From: Oxydemutator sp963693105
Lineage (GTDB): Bacteria > Pseudomonadota > Gammaproteobacteria > Poriferisulfidales > Oxydemutatoraceae
Reading direction: 5' to 3'
Length of the DNA stretch: 64,000 nt
Assembly (NCBI GenBank): GCA_963693105.1
Contig: OY843752.1
Location: 248,001-312,000 of the forward strand
The notes below the pieces were generated by a model, which was not told the origin of the DNA, did not search any database, and saw only the letters and a list, made by a program, of their open reading frames with translations. Of this stretch, positions 31,426 through 40,440 are shown piece by piece (the stretch's first letter is position 1; every line of letters begins with the position of its first letter). A program made the position numbers and the translations under genes.

Positions 31426-32016
31426 ATGGACAGACTCAACCAGCAGATACTGAGAGTGGATGTCTCCGGCATGCCGCTCGACTGGATAACCTATCGCGAC
31501 GCCGTAAGATTTTACTATCTCGGCGAGGTCGCTTACAGCGCCGGCAAGCCTTTGTTCACGATTCGCGGCGGCGTCAACGCCGTGTCCGGGCGGCGCAGCG
31601 TCATCGAACTGGAGTCCATCATCGCCACCTACGGCAAAAACCCGAGGCTGGGGCTGGAGTATGTGCCGCCGCTGAACAACCTGACGTTGTTCAGGCGCGA
31701 TGCTTTTCTGTGCATGTACTGCGGCGAGCACTTTCAACGCCGCGAACTGTCCCGCGACCACGTGATGCCATTCAACCAGGGCGGCAGGGACAAGTGGAGC
31801 AACGTCGTCACCGCGTGCAAGCGCTGCAACAATCACAAAGCCGGGCGCACACCCGAGGAGGCGGACATGAAACTGCTCGCCGTGCCTTTCGTGCCGACCC
31901 ACGCCGAATACGTTTATCTGCAAGCGCGCACCGTGCTGACCGACCAGATGGAATTTCTGAAAGCGCATTTTCCGAGGCGCAGCCGGCTGCGCACGGTAGA
32001 TGAACGCTCTCAATGA
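31426..32016 (+). CDS. HNH endonuclease-domain protein
   Basis: 196 residues with an intact zinc-stabilised HNH fold: C96-x2-C99, the catalytic DHVMPFNQGG (D111-H112), N126 and C131-x2-C134 in TACKRCNNHKAGRTPEEA. The N-terminal 90 residues are a family-specific domain containing 'VSGRRSVIELESIIATY'. This type is widespread as a chromosomal single gene in proteobacteria; its substrate is unknown. It overlaps the start of hemH by 17 bp, implying co-transcription. Confidence 0.85.
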   Translation: MDRLNQQILRVDVSGMPLDWITYRDAVRFYYLGEVAYSAGKPLFTIRGGVNAVSGRRSVIELESIIATYGKNPRLGLEYVPPLNNLTLFRRDAFLCMYCGEHFQRRELSRDHVMPFNQGGRDKWSNVVTACKRCNNHKAGRTPEEADMKLLAVPFVPTHAEYVYLQARTVLTDQMEFLKAHFPRRSRLRTVDERSQ

Positions 32017-33094
32017 CGCGCAATACCGCCACGGCAGTCCGGCGCGCATCGGCGTGGTGCTGGTCAATCTCGGCACGCCGGACGCGCCGACGCCCGCCGC
32101 CGTTCGGCGCTATCTGAAAGAATTTCTGTCCGACCCCCGGGTCGTCGAAATTCCCCGCCCGCTGTGGCGGATGATCCTGCATTTTCTGGTGCTGCCGCTG
32201 AGGCCACGGCGCTCGGCCGCCCATTACGCCGCCATCTGGTCGCCGCAAGGCTCGCCGCTGCTGGTGCACACGACCGCGCTCGCGCGCGCGGTGGACCAGC
32301 GGGTGCGCGAGGCGGGGTGGCCGCAGGCCGGGGTCGTCGCCGCGATGCGTTACGGCCGTCCCGGCCTTGCCGCCGAACTGGACCGGCTTTGCGCGATGAA
32401 CACGCGCCGCCTGCTGGTGGTGCCGCTGTTTCCGCAATACTCGGCGACGACGACGGCGGCGGTGTTTGACGAGGTCGGACGCTGCCTGCGCCGCCGCCGC
32501 CATCTGCCCGAGATGCGCTTCGTCAACGGCTACTGCGACGAGCCCGGCTACATTGACGCATGCGCGCAGCGGATACGGGCTTTCCGCGACGAACACGGCG
32601 CCGGCGAAAAACTGCTTTTTTCTTTTCACGGGCTGCCGCAACGCAACCTGCAAAACGGCGACCCCTACCACTGCCAGTGCCACAAGACCGCGCGCCTTAC
32701 GGCCGAGGCGCTGGCCCTGCCGCAAGAGGACTGGCTGATCTGCTTTCAATCGCGCTTCGGGCGCGCCGAATGGCTCAAGCCCTACACCGACGAAACGCTG
32801 CGCGAGCTGGCGCGGCAGAAAACCGGCGCGGTGGACGTGTTCTGTCCCGGTTTCGCCGTGGACTGTCTGGAGACGCTCGAAGAAATTGCGATACAAAACC
32901 GGAAACTGTTTGAACAAGCCGGCGGCGGACAACTGCGCTACATTCCGGCGCTGAACGAGACGCCCGAACACGCCGACTTTCTGGCGCATCTGATTGTGCG
33001 CCACCTGCAGGGCTGGGAAACGTCCGCGGCGGACGACCCCGGCGAACGCGAACGCTCGCGCCAACGCGCGCTGAAACTCGGGGCGAAGCAGTAA
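32000..33094 (+). CDS. hemH: Ferrochelatase
   Basis: Inserts Fe2+ into protoporphyrin IX to make heme. The 364 residues include VGVVLVNLGTP-like N-terminus (IGVVLVNLGTPDAPT, 17-31), the catalytic His210 in SFHGLPQRN, and the conserved FCPGFAVDCLETLEE (281-295). Start ATG 32000 lies inside the end of the HNH gene. The C-terminal 20 residues are charged and extend a little past the usual end. Confidence 0.95.
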   Translation: MNALNDAQYRHGSPARIGVVLVNLGTPDAPTPAAVRRYLKEFLSDPRVVEIPRPLWRMILHFLVLPLRPRRSAAHYAAIWSPQGSPLLVHTTALARAVDQRVREAGWPQAGVVAAMRYGRPGLAAELDRLCAMNTRRLLVVPLFPQYSATTTAAVFDEVGRCLRRRRHLPEMRFVNGYCDEPGYIDACAQRIRAFRDEHGAGEKLLFSFHGLPQRNLQNGDPYHCQCHKTARLTAEALALPQEDWLICFQSRFGRAEWLKPYTDETLRELARQKTGAVDVFCPGFAVDCLETLEEIAIQNRKLFEQAGGGQLRYIPALNETPEHADFLAHLIVRHLQGWETSAADDPGERERSRQRALKLGAKQ

Positions 33095-33105
33095 GTGAAC
33101 CGGGC

Positions 33106-33243
33106 ATGGAAAAGACAGCGCTTTATTATGCAATGCAATCCAATGCGGATGGCAGGCTCGCAGGAGGTGAAGCCTGGCGGCATGTGCTGGAGGAACTCCA
33201 TGTCGGTACTGTTGAAATGAACACGGGCGAATTCATGCGGTGA
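33106..33243 (+). CDS. Possible 45-residue small protein
   Basis: A short frame from ATG 33106 to TGA 33243, 11 bp after the hemH stop, reads 'MEKTALYYAMQSNADGRLAG' and ends 'VEMNTGEFMR'. The composition is balanced, unlike an out-of-frame reading of GC-rich DNA. There is no strong ribosome-binding site. I do not recognise it. It could be a real small protein or the decayed end of a larger gene. The rest of 33,095-33,285 shows nothing else. Confidence 0.3.
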   Translation: MEKTALYYAMQSNADGRLAGGEAWRHVLEELHVGTVEMNTGEFMR

Positions 33244-33285
33244 CATGCTCCGATCCCTGCGCAGGCGGTGGGCCGCCCTGAAAAG

Positions 33286-34143
33286 TTAATTTCCCGCTTC
33301 CCCGACATCTTTGTGCGTGACAATTTTTTTGCAAGACAGCGCCAATGCGCTCGGCAAGGCGATGGCGACGCTCAAATCGAGTTCGGCAAAGGCTTCGCAA
33401 TAGCGGCAAAATTCGCGCACGCCGCTTGCCGGAACGACGACCAGGCCGGTATCGCCGCCGACCAGCGGATAGGCGAGTTTTCTTTCGCCGGCGGGCCAGG
33501 TCAGCACGTGCCTCAACCGCCGCAACACCATTTTCAACCAGCGCAGCGCAGACGTGATTTTTTGCGGCATGGAATCCGCGCGCGGCGCAGCGTAACCGCG
33601 CCGCAGCAGCAGAGGCGTCAGCCCCACGGGCGCGGTGGCCAACCCGTGCGCGGCGAATTTTTGCAGCGCCTCTTCGTACGCGGGAAACGGACTGCCGGGC
33701 GCCCTGAAAGCGAATGCTTGCGCCGTGTGGACCCAGTCCGGCCGCTGGTGCAGGCGGTAGAGGTCCGACAAAAAGGCGGCGCCTTCTTCATCCAGATTCA
33801 GGCTGTCGAGAAAGTTGTCTTGATTGATGCCGGCGCACAAAACAAAATCGCAGTGGATGAAGAAATAGTGCGTGTATTCGGCGCGGAAATAATGCCGCGA
33901 ACCTTGCGCGATGAACTCGCCATAACGGCGCGGGTCGCCGTGCAGCGGAATGACATTGCCTGCGATCTCGCCCGCCACCGGCGCAAAGCCGCGTACCACC
34001 GGAACCAGATGATAGATATGCGAAAAGCGCGCGCCGTATAACTTCTCGAGCGCGGGGATGTTGTCGCTGTGGTGCTGGCGGAAATCGTGGCGGATGACCA
34101 GCGCCACTTTCGCGGCGGACGCCGCCGGTGTGTTCGCTTCCAC
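33286..34143 (-). CDS. Glycosyltransferase-like protein, paralogue with altered DD motif
   Basis: 285 residues from GTG 34143. About half the residues match the upstream neighbour (34152-35171), so the two are a tandem duplicate. The N-terminal 'AKVALVIRHDF...HSDNIPALEKLYGARF' and 'FSHIYHLVPV' look like the first strands of a nucleotide-sugar-binding fold. The neighbour's IHDDLVLNP, a probable DxD-type metal motif, is here IHCDFVLCA, so metal binding may be lost. It ends shortly after the shared 'LPSALALSCKKI' motif, lacking the neighbour's C-terminal 55 residues. Function not established. Confidence 0.7.
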   Translation of the reverse strand: MEANTPAASAAKVALVIRHDFRQHHSDNIPALEKLYGARFSHIYHLVPVVRGFAPVAGEIAGNVIPLHGDPRRYGEFIAQGSRHYFRAEYTHYFFIHCDFVLCAGINQDNFLDSLNLDEEGAAFLSDLYRLHQRPDWVHTAQAFAFRAPGSPFPAYEEALQKFAAHGLATAPVGLTPLLLRRGYAAPRADSMPQKITSALRWLKMVLRRLRHVLTWPAGERKLAYPLVGGDTGLVVVPASGVREFCRYCEAFAELDLSVAIALPSALALSCKKIVTHKDVGEAGN

Positions 34144-34151
34144 TGCCGTCT

Positions 34152-35171
34152 CTAGTTCGATTGCGACAGTTTGACCGGGTGGATAAACAGGCAGTCGTCC
34201 GGAAAATTATCCAGCAAACTGTCCAGCCCTTCATCATCCACCCGGGCGCGCACCGCCTCCCAGGCCCGGCCCGGCCAGCGGTATCTGCCGCGCCGCGCAA
34301 TGTGGTCGTGCGTGTTGATTTTTTTGCATGACAGCGCCAGCGCGCTCGGCAAGGCGATGGCGACGAACAAACGGCGCGCGGCAAACACTTCGCAATAGCG
34401 GCAAAATTCGCGTATGCAGCCGGCCGGCACGACCGCGATGTCTGCATACCCGCCGACCAGCGGGTAAGGCAGTTTTCTCTTGCCGGCGGGCCAGGCCAGC
34501 ACCCGCCGCAACCGCCACAGCACGAGTTTCAACCACTCATGCAGCAGCACCCGTTTTTCCGCGAAAGAAGCCGCGGGGTGAACATAATAGCCATGCGACA
34601 GCAACAACCGGTTGAAGGATACGGGCCGGATGTCCAACCCGTGCGCGCCGAGTCTCTTCAAGGATTCCGCGTACTCCGGCAGCGCATCGACACTGGCCGG
34701 GAAGGCATACGCTTCGGGACCGTAGATCCACTCCGGGCGCTGGTGCAGCGTGTAAAAGTCCGACAAAAAAGCGGTGTCCGCCTCGTGCAATTCGAAGTAG
34801 TCGCGGAAATTGTTTTCATCTATCGCGGGGTTCAGGACCAAGTCGTCGTGGATGAAGAAGTAGTGCGTGTGTTCCTCGCGGAAATAATGCCGCAAGCCCT
34901 GCGCGATCCATCCTTCAAAGTCAAAAGAGCGGCCCTGAACGGCGATTACATTGGCGCCGATTTCATCCGCCACCGGCGCAAAACCGGGCATCACCGGCAC
35001 CAGATGCCAGATATGGGAAAACCGCTTGCCATAGAGTTTCTCCAGCAGCGGAATGTTGTCGGCGTGTTGGTGGTGGTTGTAGATGATAACCAGCGCGACC
35101 TTTGCGCTCACGATGCCCGCCTCCTCGGTTTGATTGTGCTCATGGTTGGTTGGCTCCCCGGCCTGCGCCAT
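34152..35171 (-). CDS. Glycosyltransferase-like protein of unknown specificity
   Basis: 339 residues. The strand 'VSAKVALVIIYNHHQHADNI' opens an alpha/beta domain. 'THYFFIHDDLVLNPAIDENN' carries an acidic pair as in GT-A metal motifs, followed by 'FLSDFYTLHQRPEW'. No signal peptide is seen. The start ATG 35171 is possible; a GTG at codon 21 just before 'SAKVALV' matches the paralogue's start better. The stop is 8 bp before the paralogue's start. I recognise the pattern of a conserved uncharacterised family that I think is glycosyltransferase-like, but no acceptor can be named. Confidence 0.65.
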   Translation of the reverse strand: MAQAGEPTNHEHNQTEEAGIVSAKVALVIIYNHHQHADNIPLLEKLYGKRFSHIWHLVPVMPGFAPVADEIGANVIAVQGRSFDFEGWIAQGLRHYFREEHTHYFFIHDDLVLNPAIDENNFRDYFELHEADTAFLSDFYTLHQRPEWIYGPEAYAFPASVDALPEYAESLKRLGAHGLDIRPVSFNRLLLSHGYYVHPAASFAEKRVLLHEWLKLVLWRLRRVLAWPAGKRKLPYPLVGGYADIAVVPAGCIREFCRYCEVFAARRLFVAIALPSALALSCKKINTHDHIARRGRYRWPGRAWEAVRARVDDEGLDSLLDNFPDDCLFIHPVKLSQSN

Positions 35172-35442
35172 CAGAACATCGGCGGCTGTCGCGCCGCAGA
35201 CCTCCTGAGTCCCGGGAGTTTATCATCAACGGGCGGGTTTCAATGTGCGTTCGTCGGAAGCAATGTACCGGCGCTTCGCAATCTGGACGGTTGAACGCCA
35301 CGGCGTACCCCGCAGGGCGAGTTCAGGCAAGCCATGCTCAAACTGAACGCCGGGACGGACGCCCGGGTTGCCAGAGTGTACGGTGAAATGAACACCGGGT
35401 TCGCCATGGTCTGAATATCCGGCCGGGCTGCCGGGGCGCGGT

Positions 35443-35631
35443 TCAGGGCGGCGCCGGCAGGGCGTCGAGGCAGTCGCGCCATTGGCGGCGGCGCAATCGC
35501 GGGCGACAGGGCGGGCGGGATGGGCGCGTTGCAATCAATCGTCGTCAGGCGGTGGGCGAGGCGGATGGTCTCGCTGTATTCGCGCACCAGCCCCTCGATG
35601 CGTTGCGCTCCGCGCATGTCCAGGTCGGCGA
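35443..35631 (-). repeat. Duplicated tail of the exonuclease gene, copy A
   Basis: This stretch repeats the exonuclease 3' end (35632-35880). It includes codons equivalent to 'IADLDMRGAQRIEG' through 'DALPAPP' and its own TGA at 35443-35445, but lacks an internal block of about 59 bp present in copy B. It probably holds the ancestral end of the gene, displaced by tandem duplication. The rest of the 35,172-35,442 spacer shows no gene or clear signal. Confidence 0.85.
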
Positions 35632-35880
35632 TTAAGGCGGCGCCGGCAAGGCGTCGAGGCAGTCGCGCCATTGGCGGCGGCGGTAGCGGCTGAAACCCAG
35701 TTCGTCCGACAGACTTTCGAGGCGCTCCAGGTCCGCCGCCGCAATCGCGGGCGACAGGCCGGGCGGGATGGGCGCGTTGCAATCAATCGTCGTCAGGCGG
35801 TGGGCGAGGCGGATGGTCTCGCTGTATTCGCGCACCAGCCCCTCGATGCGTTGCGCTCCGCGCATGTCCAGGTCGGCGAT
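35632..35880 (-). repeat. Duplicated tail of the exonuclease gene, copy B
   Basis: The full copy of the duplicated tail, which is the present coding end. It closes with the same 'DALPAPP' as copy A but with TAA at 35632-35634, formed at the junction with copy A. Confidence 0.85.
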
Positions 35881-36579
35881 TTCGGCGACCCGGTCGAGCA
35901 GGTCGCCGACCGAGCCGAAGTGCTTCAACAGCCGCGCCGCCGTCACCGGGCCGACGCCGGGCACGCCGGGGATGTTGTCCACGCGGTCGCCGGTGATGGC
36001 GAGCAGGTCGGACATCTGCTCCGGGCGCACGCCGAAGCGCTCCGTCGCGGCGGCGTAATCGAATTCATCGCGCTTCGGATAATCCCACCAGGCGTCGTCT
36101 TCGCGTATCAGTTGCACGAGGTCCTTGTCGCCGCTGACGATGACGACGGAATCGCCGCGCGCCCTGGCGCGGCTCGCCAGCGCGCCAATCAGGTCGTCCG
36201 CCTCGTAGTGGCTGCTGGCCAGCTCGCTGATGCCGAGCGCGCCGACCAGCGCGCGGCAATGGCGGAATTGCGCCTTCAATTCCTCCGGCGCCGGCTCCCG
36301 GTTGGCCTTGTAGGGCGGATAAATCTCGTTGCGGTGGGAGGTCTCAAGACTCTCGTCAAAAGCGAACACGATATGGCGCGGCGTTGTCCGCCGCAGAAAA
36401 CGCATGACGAAATCAAAAAACCCGTAGATTGCGTTGGCGCTGCGTCCGCGGCTGTCGGTCAGCGTGTCCGGCAGCGAGAACCAGGCGCGAAAAACGTAGA
36501 TGCTGGCGTCTATCAGATAAACCCGCGCGCGCCCGGATCGATGGCCGGATGCGCCGCCGTGCCGGTCGCGCCGCGTCAC
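35632..36579 (-). CDS. Stand-alone 5'-3' exonuclease (flap/Pol I N-domain type)
   Basis: Structure-specific 5' nuclease homologous to the N-terminal domain of DNA polymerase I and to ExoIX. It has 315 residues and no polymerase domain. Acidic metal ligands are visible at D24 (YLIDAS), D75 (FAFDES), E126/D128/D129 (YEADDL), D151/D153 (SGDKDL) and D198/D201 (GDRVDN). The helix-hairpin-helix GVPGVGPVTAARLL follows. It starts at GTG 36579, whose GTGA overlaps the M48 protease stop. Role: RNA-primer or flap removal, inferred from family. The last codons lie in a tandemly duplicated segment. Confidence 0.88.
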   Translation of the reverse strand: MTRRDRHGGASGHRSGRARVYLIDASIYVFRAWFSLPDTLTDSRGRSANAIYGFFDFVMRFLRRTTPRHIVFAFDESLETSHRNEIYPPYKANREPAPEELKAQFRHCRALVGALGISELASSHYEADDLIGALASRARARGDSVVIVSGDKDLVQLIREDDAWWDYPKRDEFDYAAATERFGVRPEQMSDLLAITGDRVDNIPGVPGVGPVTAARLLKHFGSVGDLLDRVAEIADLDMRGAQRIEGLVREYSETIRLAHRLTTIDCNAPIPPGLSPAIAAADLERLESLSDELGFSRYRRRQWRDCLDALPAPP

Positions 36580-38081
36580 TTCAGGACTTTAAGCAGACGC
36601 CCGGCCTGCGGCTCGCCATCGGGATAGAGGTTGTTCAGCAGGCGGATTTTCTCGGCGGCGTGTTCGTTCAACGGCGAGGCGGCGGCAAAGCCCGCGATGG
36701 TGTCGCCCTCTTTCACGCGCACCAGTTCAATGACGCGCGGCTCGGCCAGTTTTTCCTCTTCGGGTTTCAGGGCGCGCAGGCTTTTCATCGCGGCCAGAAA
36801 ATCCGCGTCGCGGCTTTCAAACGCATCCGCGTCTTTGCAGGCGCCGACAAACTGATACACCCGCTTGTCCTTGAACACGGCGGCGATGCGTGTCAGTCTC
36901 TTGCCATAGGGCGTTTGCGTCTCGGCGCGCGCGGTGTATCCCTCCAGCGCGCCGTCCAGCGGCGCCGTCTGCTCCAGGCCGCGCGGGAAATGCCTGCGCA
37001 GATGTTTCTCCGCGCTCTCTTTGCGGTTGCGGTCGCGCAACGTCATCACAATCACCGCATCGTTTTCGCGGGTGCGCGCCTGGAGGCGGTCGGGAAGGTT
37101 CTCGATAATCCAGCCGCGCGGAAAAGACAACGCGATGTCGAGCGGCCCGTGGTAGAAATGCGAGCCGCGTACCGTCCCCTGCTTCGCGGAAGCGTCGTAC
37201 ACCAGGCCCTTCAGTCTCTGCAGGAAAGCCTCGGGGGACTCTTCAATCAAACCGGCGCTTGTCAGCGACTCGCTCTCGCGGACGGCTTCCTGCAGGCGCT
37301 TGTCGTTCTTCGGGTGGGTTGCGAAAAGACCGTGATAAACCGATGGCGGACGGTTTTCCTCGCTGGCGCGCTGCTTCTCGTATTCTTCCTGCGCTTTCAG
37401 CACACTCAGCACTTCGATCATTTTCTGCGGCTGGTAGCCGGCGTTGGCGATATAGCGGGCGCCGAGGCGATCCGCCTCCAGTTCGGCTGCGCGCCCGTAG
37501 CCCCTGACAATCGCGGTGTTGATAAAGCCGGTCAGGTTGCGCCAGTCGGAGCCGGCGCCGGTGGCCAGAATCGCGGCTTCCGCAAACAGCGACAGCAGCG
37601 TTGATTTGGCGTGCTGGCGAACGCCGTGGCGCGCCGTGACGTGGCCAATCTCGTGCGCCAGCACCGCTGCCAGCTCGCTTTCCGCATTCAGGTGGACGAG
37701 CAATCCGCGCGTGATGTAGATGTAGCCGCCGGGCAGCGCAAACGCATTGATTACCGGCGAATCCAGCACCATGAAGTGATAGATCAGTTCGGGGCGGTGG
37801 CTTTTGGCGGCGAGGCCCTCGCCGAGTTGCGTGACATAAGCCGCGAGTTCCGCGTCTTCGTAGGGGCCGCCGTACTGGTTCGGCAGCACTTTGCTCAGGC
37901 GCCGCCCAATCTCCAGTTCCTCGTCTTCGCTCATCAGCACCAGTTCGGACTGGCCGCTGACCGGATTGGTCGCGCAACCGGGCACAAAAAACACCGCGGG
38001 CAGCGCGGCGGCAAACGCAAACAAAAACCGCGCGCACAGCGTTCGGATTGACAGGTGGTTTGCGGGCGCAGAGGAATTCAT
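36576..38081 (-). CDS. M48-family metalloprotease, probable lipoprotein
   Basis: Periplasmic zinc protease of the BepA/LoiP type that works in outer-membrane quality control (inferred). The 501 residues begin with a basic/hydrophobic stretch and a lipobox-like VPGC (C36). The M48 motif HEIGH (143-147) follows, then AAELEADRLGARY with the third zinc ligand. The C-terminal 50 residues ('ELVRVKEGDTIAGFA...LLKVLK') resemble a LysM-like or BepA-type tail. The middle 'GRIIEN/FPRGW' region matches proteins annotated as Zn-dependent proteases with chaperone function. It overlaps the exonuclease gene by 4 bp. Confidence 0.88.
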   Translation of the reverse strand: MNSSAPANHLSIRTLCARFLFAFAAALPAVFFVPGCATNPVSGQSELVLMSEDEELEIGRRLSKVLPNQYGGPYEDAELAAYVTQLGEGLAAKSHRPELIYHFMVLDSPVINAFALPGGYIYITRGLLVHLNAESELAAVLAHEIGHVTARHGVRQHAKSTLLSLFAEAAILATGAGSDWRNLTGFINTAIVRGYGRAAELEADRLGARYIANAGYQPQKMIEVLSVLKAQEEYEKQRASEENRPPSVYHGLFATHPKNDKRLQEAVRESESLTSAGLIEESPEAFLQRLKGLVYDASAKQGTVRGSHFYHGPLDIALSFPRGWIIENLPDRLQARTRENDAVIVMTLRDRNRKESAEKHLRRHFPRGLEQTAPLDGALEGYTARAETQTPYGKRLTRIAAVFKDKRVYQFVGACKDADAFESRDADFLAAMKSLRALKPEEEKLAEPRVIELVRVKEGDTIAGFAAASPLNEHAAEKIRLLNNLYPDGEPQAGRLLKVLK

Positions 38082-38124
38082 CAGGACAACGAGGGCGCGG
38101 CCTGCGTCACGCCCGCAGCGGCGC

Positions 38125-38355
38125 TCAGGTCTGCGCCGGGTCCGGGCTTTTCTTTTTGCCGTAGCGGCGGCGGAATTTGTCCACCTGGCCTGCGCTTTCG
38201 AGGATTTTCTGCTTGCCGGTATAGAACGGGTGGCAACGGGCGCAGACTTCCAGCGACAATTGCTCGCCGGAATACGTCGAATAGACCGTAAAACGGTGGC
38301 CGCAACTGCAAACCGCGTTGACTTCGTGGTAATCGGGGTGGATATCTGCTTTCAT
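38125..38355 (-). CDS. rpmE: 50S ribosomal protein L31
   Basis: 76 residues with the L31 pattern 'MKADIHPDYHEVNAVCSCGH' and the zinc cysteines C16, C18, C38 and C41, so the zinc-binding (C+) form. ATG 38355 has GGAGA about 10 bp upstream. A clear promoter sits at 38383-38411. The C-terminal lysine-rich tail is slightly longer than usual. Confidence 0.96.
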   Translation of the reverse strand: MKADIHPDYHEVNAVCSCGHRFTVYSTYSGEQLSLEVCARCHPFYTGKQKILESAGQVDKFRRRYGKKKSPDPAQT

Positions 38356-38382
38356 TGGTTTTATTTCTCCGCGAGGGTGGCC

Positions 38383-38411
38383 ATCATACCCAAAACACGA
38401 CGGCACGACAA
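38383..38411 (-). promoter_or_regulatory. Sigma-70 promoter of rpmE
   Basis: On the minus strand TTGTCG (38406-38411), a 17-bp spacer and TATGAT (38383-38388), about 27 bp before the rpmE ATG. Confidence 0.7.
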
Positions 38412-38544
38412 TAACAGGATTGCGGCTGTGGATAACTTTGTGGACAACATCGTTTCTCAGGCACAAAATGTTTGGCTTTCAAATAGATAGTCAAAACGAT
38501 GCGTTGTTTTGCCCCCTCTCGCAGACTATTGATTTAGCGGCCAT

Positions 38545-39843
38545 TTATGGAGGGGTCGGATTGGCGGGAAGTTTCACCGGCGCGTTTGCGCCGGATGGCG
38601 GCGTGATTTTCGCGCTTTGTGCATAACTACTCGTTGTCGCTGAATCAATGGGTTGCGTATCCGGCACAAACTCCTGAAGTATCTCGTCCAGAAAGCGGGC
38701 GCCAAGCGATGTGGCCGCATAACGTGGATTCCCGGGAGCGCCGCGATGCTCGATCAGACCGCGCCGAATCAGCGGCGCAAGGCGCCGGCTCAGCAGGCCG
38801 GCGTCGAGGCCGGTGCGCCGGTGAAACAATGAGGTCTCGAAGCCGTCCGTCAGGCGAAGCCCGTTCAGCAGAAACTCGAAAAGCAGGTCGGCGCCCGCGA
38901 CCGGGCGCCTCTCGACGCAGCAGCGCCCGGTGCGCGCCCGCTCCATGTAGCGCGAGGGCCGGCGGTGCTTGCGGGTGCGCACGACCTCGCCTGAATCCGC
39001 GTGCGTCCATTTTCCGTGGGCGCCGGCGCCGATGCCGAGGTAATCACCAAAGCGCCAGTAATTCAGATTGTGCCGGCATTTCTTTTTCAGCGCATACGCG
39101 GAAACTTCGTACTGGCGATAACCACGCTCGCGCAGCAACGCCATCGCCGCCTGCTGCAAATGCCATACGGTTTCATCGTCCGGCAGCGCGGGCGGGCGGG
39201 CGTAAAACAACGTGTTCGGTTCTATCGTCAGTTGGTACCAGGAAATGTGCTCCGGCGCCAGCGCCAGCGCCCGGCGGACATCGGCCAGGCCCTGCGCGGG
39301 CGTCTGCCCCGGCAGACCGAACATCAAGTCCAGGTTGATGTTGTCGAAGCCAGCGCGGCGGACGGCGGCGACCGTTTGCAGAATATCGGCGCTGCTGTGC
39401 GCGCGCCCGAGGCGGGCCAGCATCGTGTCGTCGAAGCTCTGGGCGCCGAGCGACAGGCGATTGACGCCGGCTTCGCGAAAGCCCCGGAAGTCGGCCTGTC
39501 CGACTCCGGGATTGGCTTCGAGCGTGATTTCACAAGACGGCGCAAACGGGACGAGGGCGCGAACCTCGCGCAGCAGTCTTGCAATCGAGGCCGCGCTGAA
39601 CAGGCTGGGCGTGCCGCCGCCGATGAAGACGCTGCAAAAGCGCCGCCCCCGGACGCAGTCCGGGTCGGCGGCAAGGTCGGAGGCGAGGTCGGCGATGAGC
39701 GCCCCGGTATAAGCGTGCTCATCGAGCGGCGCCGTCAGCGCGTGTGAATTGAAGTCGCAATACGGGCACTTCGACAAACACCACGGCAGATGCACATAAA
39801 GCGCAAGCGGCGGCGCCACCGGCGTTTCAGCAGACCGCGGCAC
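38545..39843 (-). CDS. hemW: Heme chaperone / coproporphyrinogen-III-oxidase-like radical SAM protein
   Basis: Radical SAM protein now regarded as a heme chaperone. The 432 residues have the [4Fe-4S]-binding C22-x3-C26-x2-C29 with CPYCDF, GGGTPS, and the HemN/HemW 'NLNYWRFGDYLGIGAGAH' region. Start is GTG 39843, overlapping rdgB by 17 bp. After the normal end near residue 385-390 there is a polar, Pro/Ser/Thr-rich tail of about 45 residues that ends the protein, longer than usual for the family. Confidence 0.93.
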   Translation of the reverse strand: MPRSAETPVAPPLALYVHLPWCLSKCPYCDFNSHALTAPLDEHAYTGALIADLASDLAADPDCVRGRRFCSVFIGGGTPSLFSAASIARLLREVRALVPFAPSCEITLEANPGVGQADFRGFREAGVNRLSLGAQSFDDTMLARLGRAHSSADILQTVAAVRRAGFDNINLDLMFGLPGQTPAQGLADVRRALALAPEHISWYQLTIEPNTLFYARPPALPDDETVWHLQQAAMALLRERGYRQYEVSAYALKKKCRHNLNYWRFGDYLGIGAGAHGKWTHADSGEVVRTRKHRRPSRYMERARTGRCCVERRPVAGADLLFEFLLNGLRLTDGFETSLFHRRTGLDAGLLSRRLAPLIRRGLIEHRGAPGNPRYAATSLGARFLDEILQEFVPDTQPIDSATTSSYAQSAKITPPSGANAPVKLPANPTPP

Positions 39844-40440
39844 CGGACAACGCCTGCATCTGTGCGCGCAGTTCGCCGAAGGCGCGCGCGCGGTGGCTGA
39901 TCTCGTTCTTTACCGCGGGCGGCAGTTGCGCCGCGGTGCAGCGGTGTTGCGGCAGATAAAAAACCGGGTCGTAGCCGAAGCCTTTGTCGCCGCGCGGCTG
40001 GCGCGTGATGCGCCCGTGCCAGCGGGCTTCGGCGACGACCGGCCGCGGGTCGTCGGCGGCGCGCAGCCAGACCGCGGCGCAATGAAAGCGCGCGCTCAGG
40101 GCGGCGTCGGGAAAGGCGCGCAGTTCGGCCAGGAGTTTCGCCAGATTGCGCGCATCGTCGGCATCGGCGCCTGCGTAACGCGCCGAGCGGATGCCCGGCG
40201 CCCCGTCCAGCGCATCCACCTCAAGACCCGAATCGTCGGCAATCGCCGCAAAGCCGGTCTGCCGGCAAACATGGCGCGCCTTGAGCAATGCGTTTTCGAC
40301 AAAACTCGAGCCGGTTTCCTCGGGGCTTTCGAGGCCGAAATCAGACTGTGGGCGCAGGCCAAACGGCAGGCCGCGCAGAATCGCCTGCAACTCCCGGAGT
40401 TTGCCCCGGTTGCCGCTGGCGACGACGACAAAGCACGCGC

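Noticed and set aside
35172..35442. Short plus-strand frame with an EMNTG phrase reminiscent of the 33106 small frame.
   Set aside because: The match is five residues and the frames otherwise differ; chance cannot be excluded.
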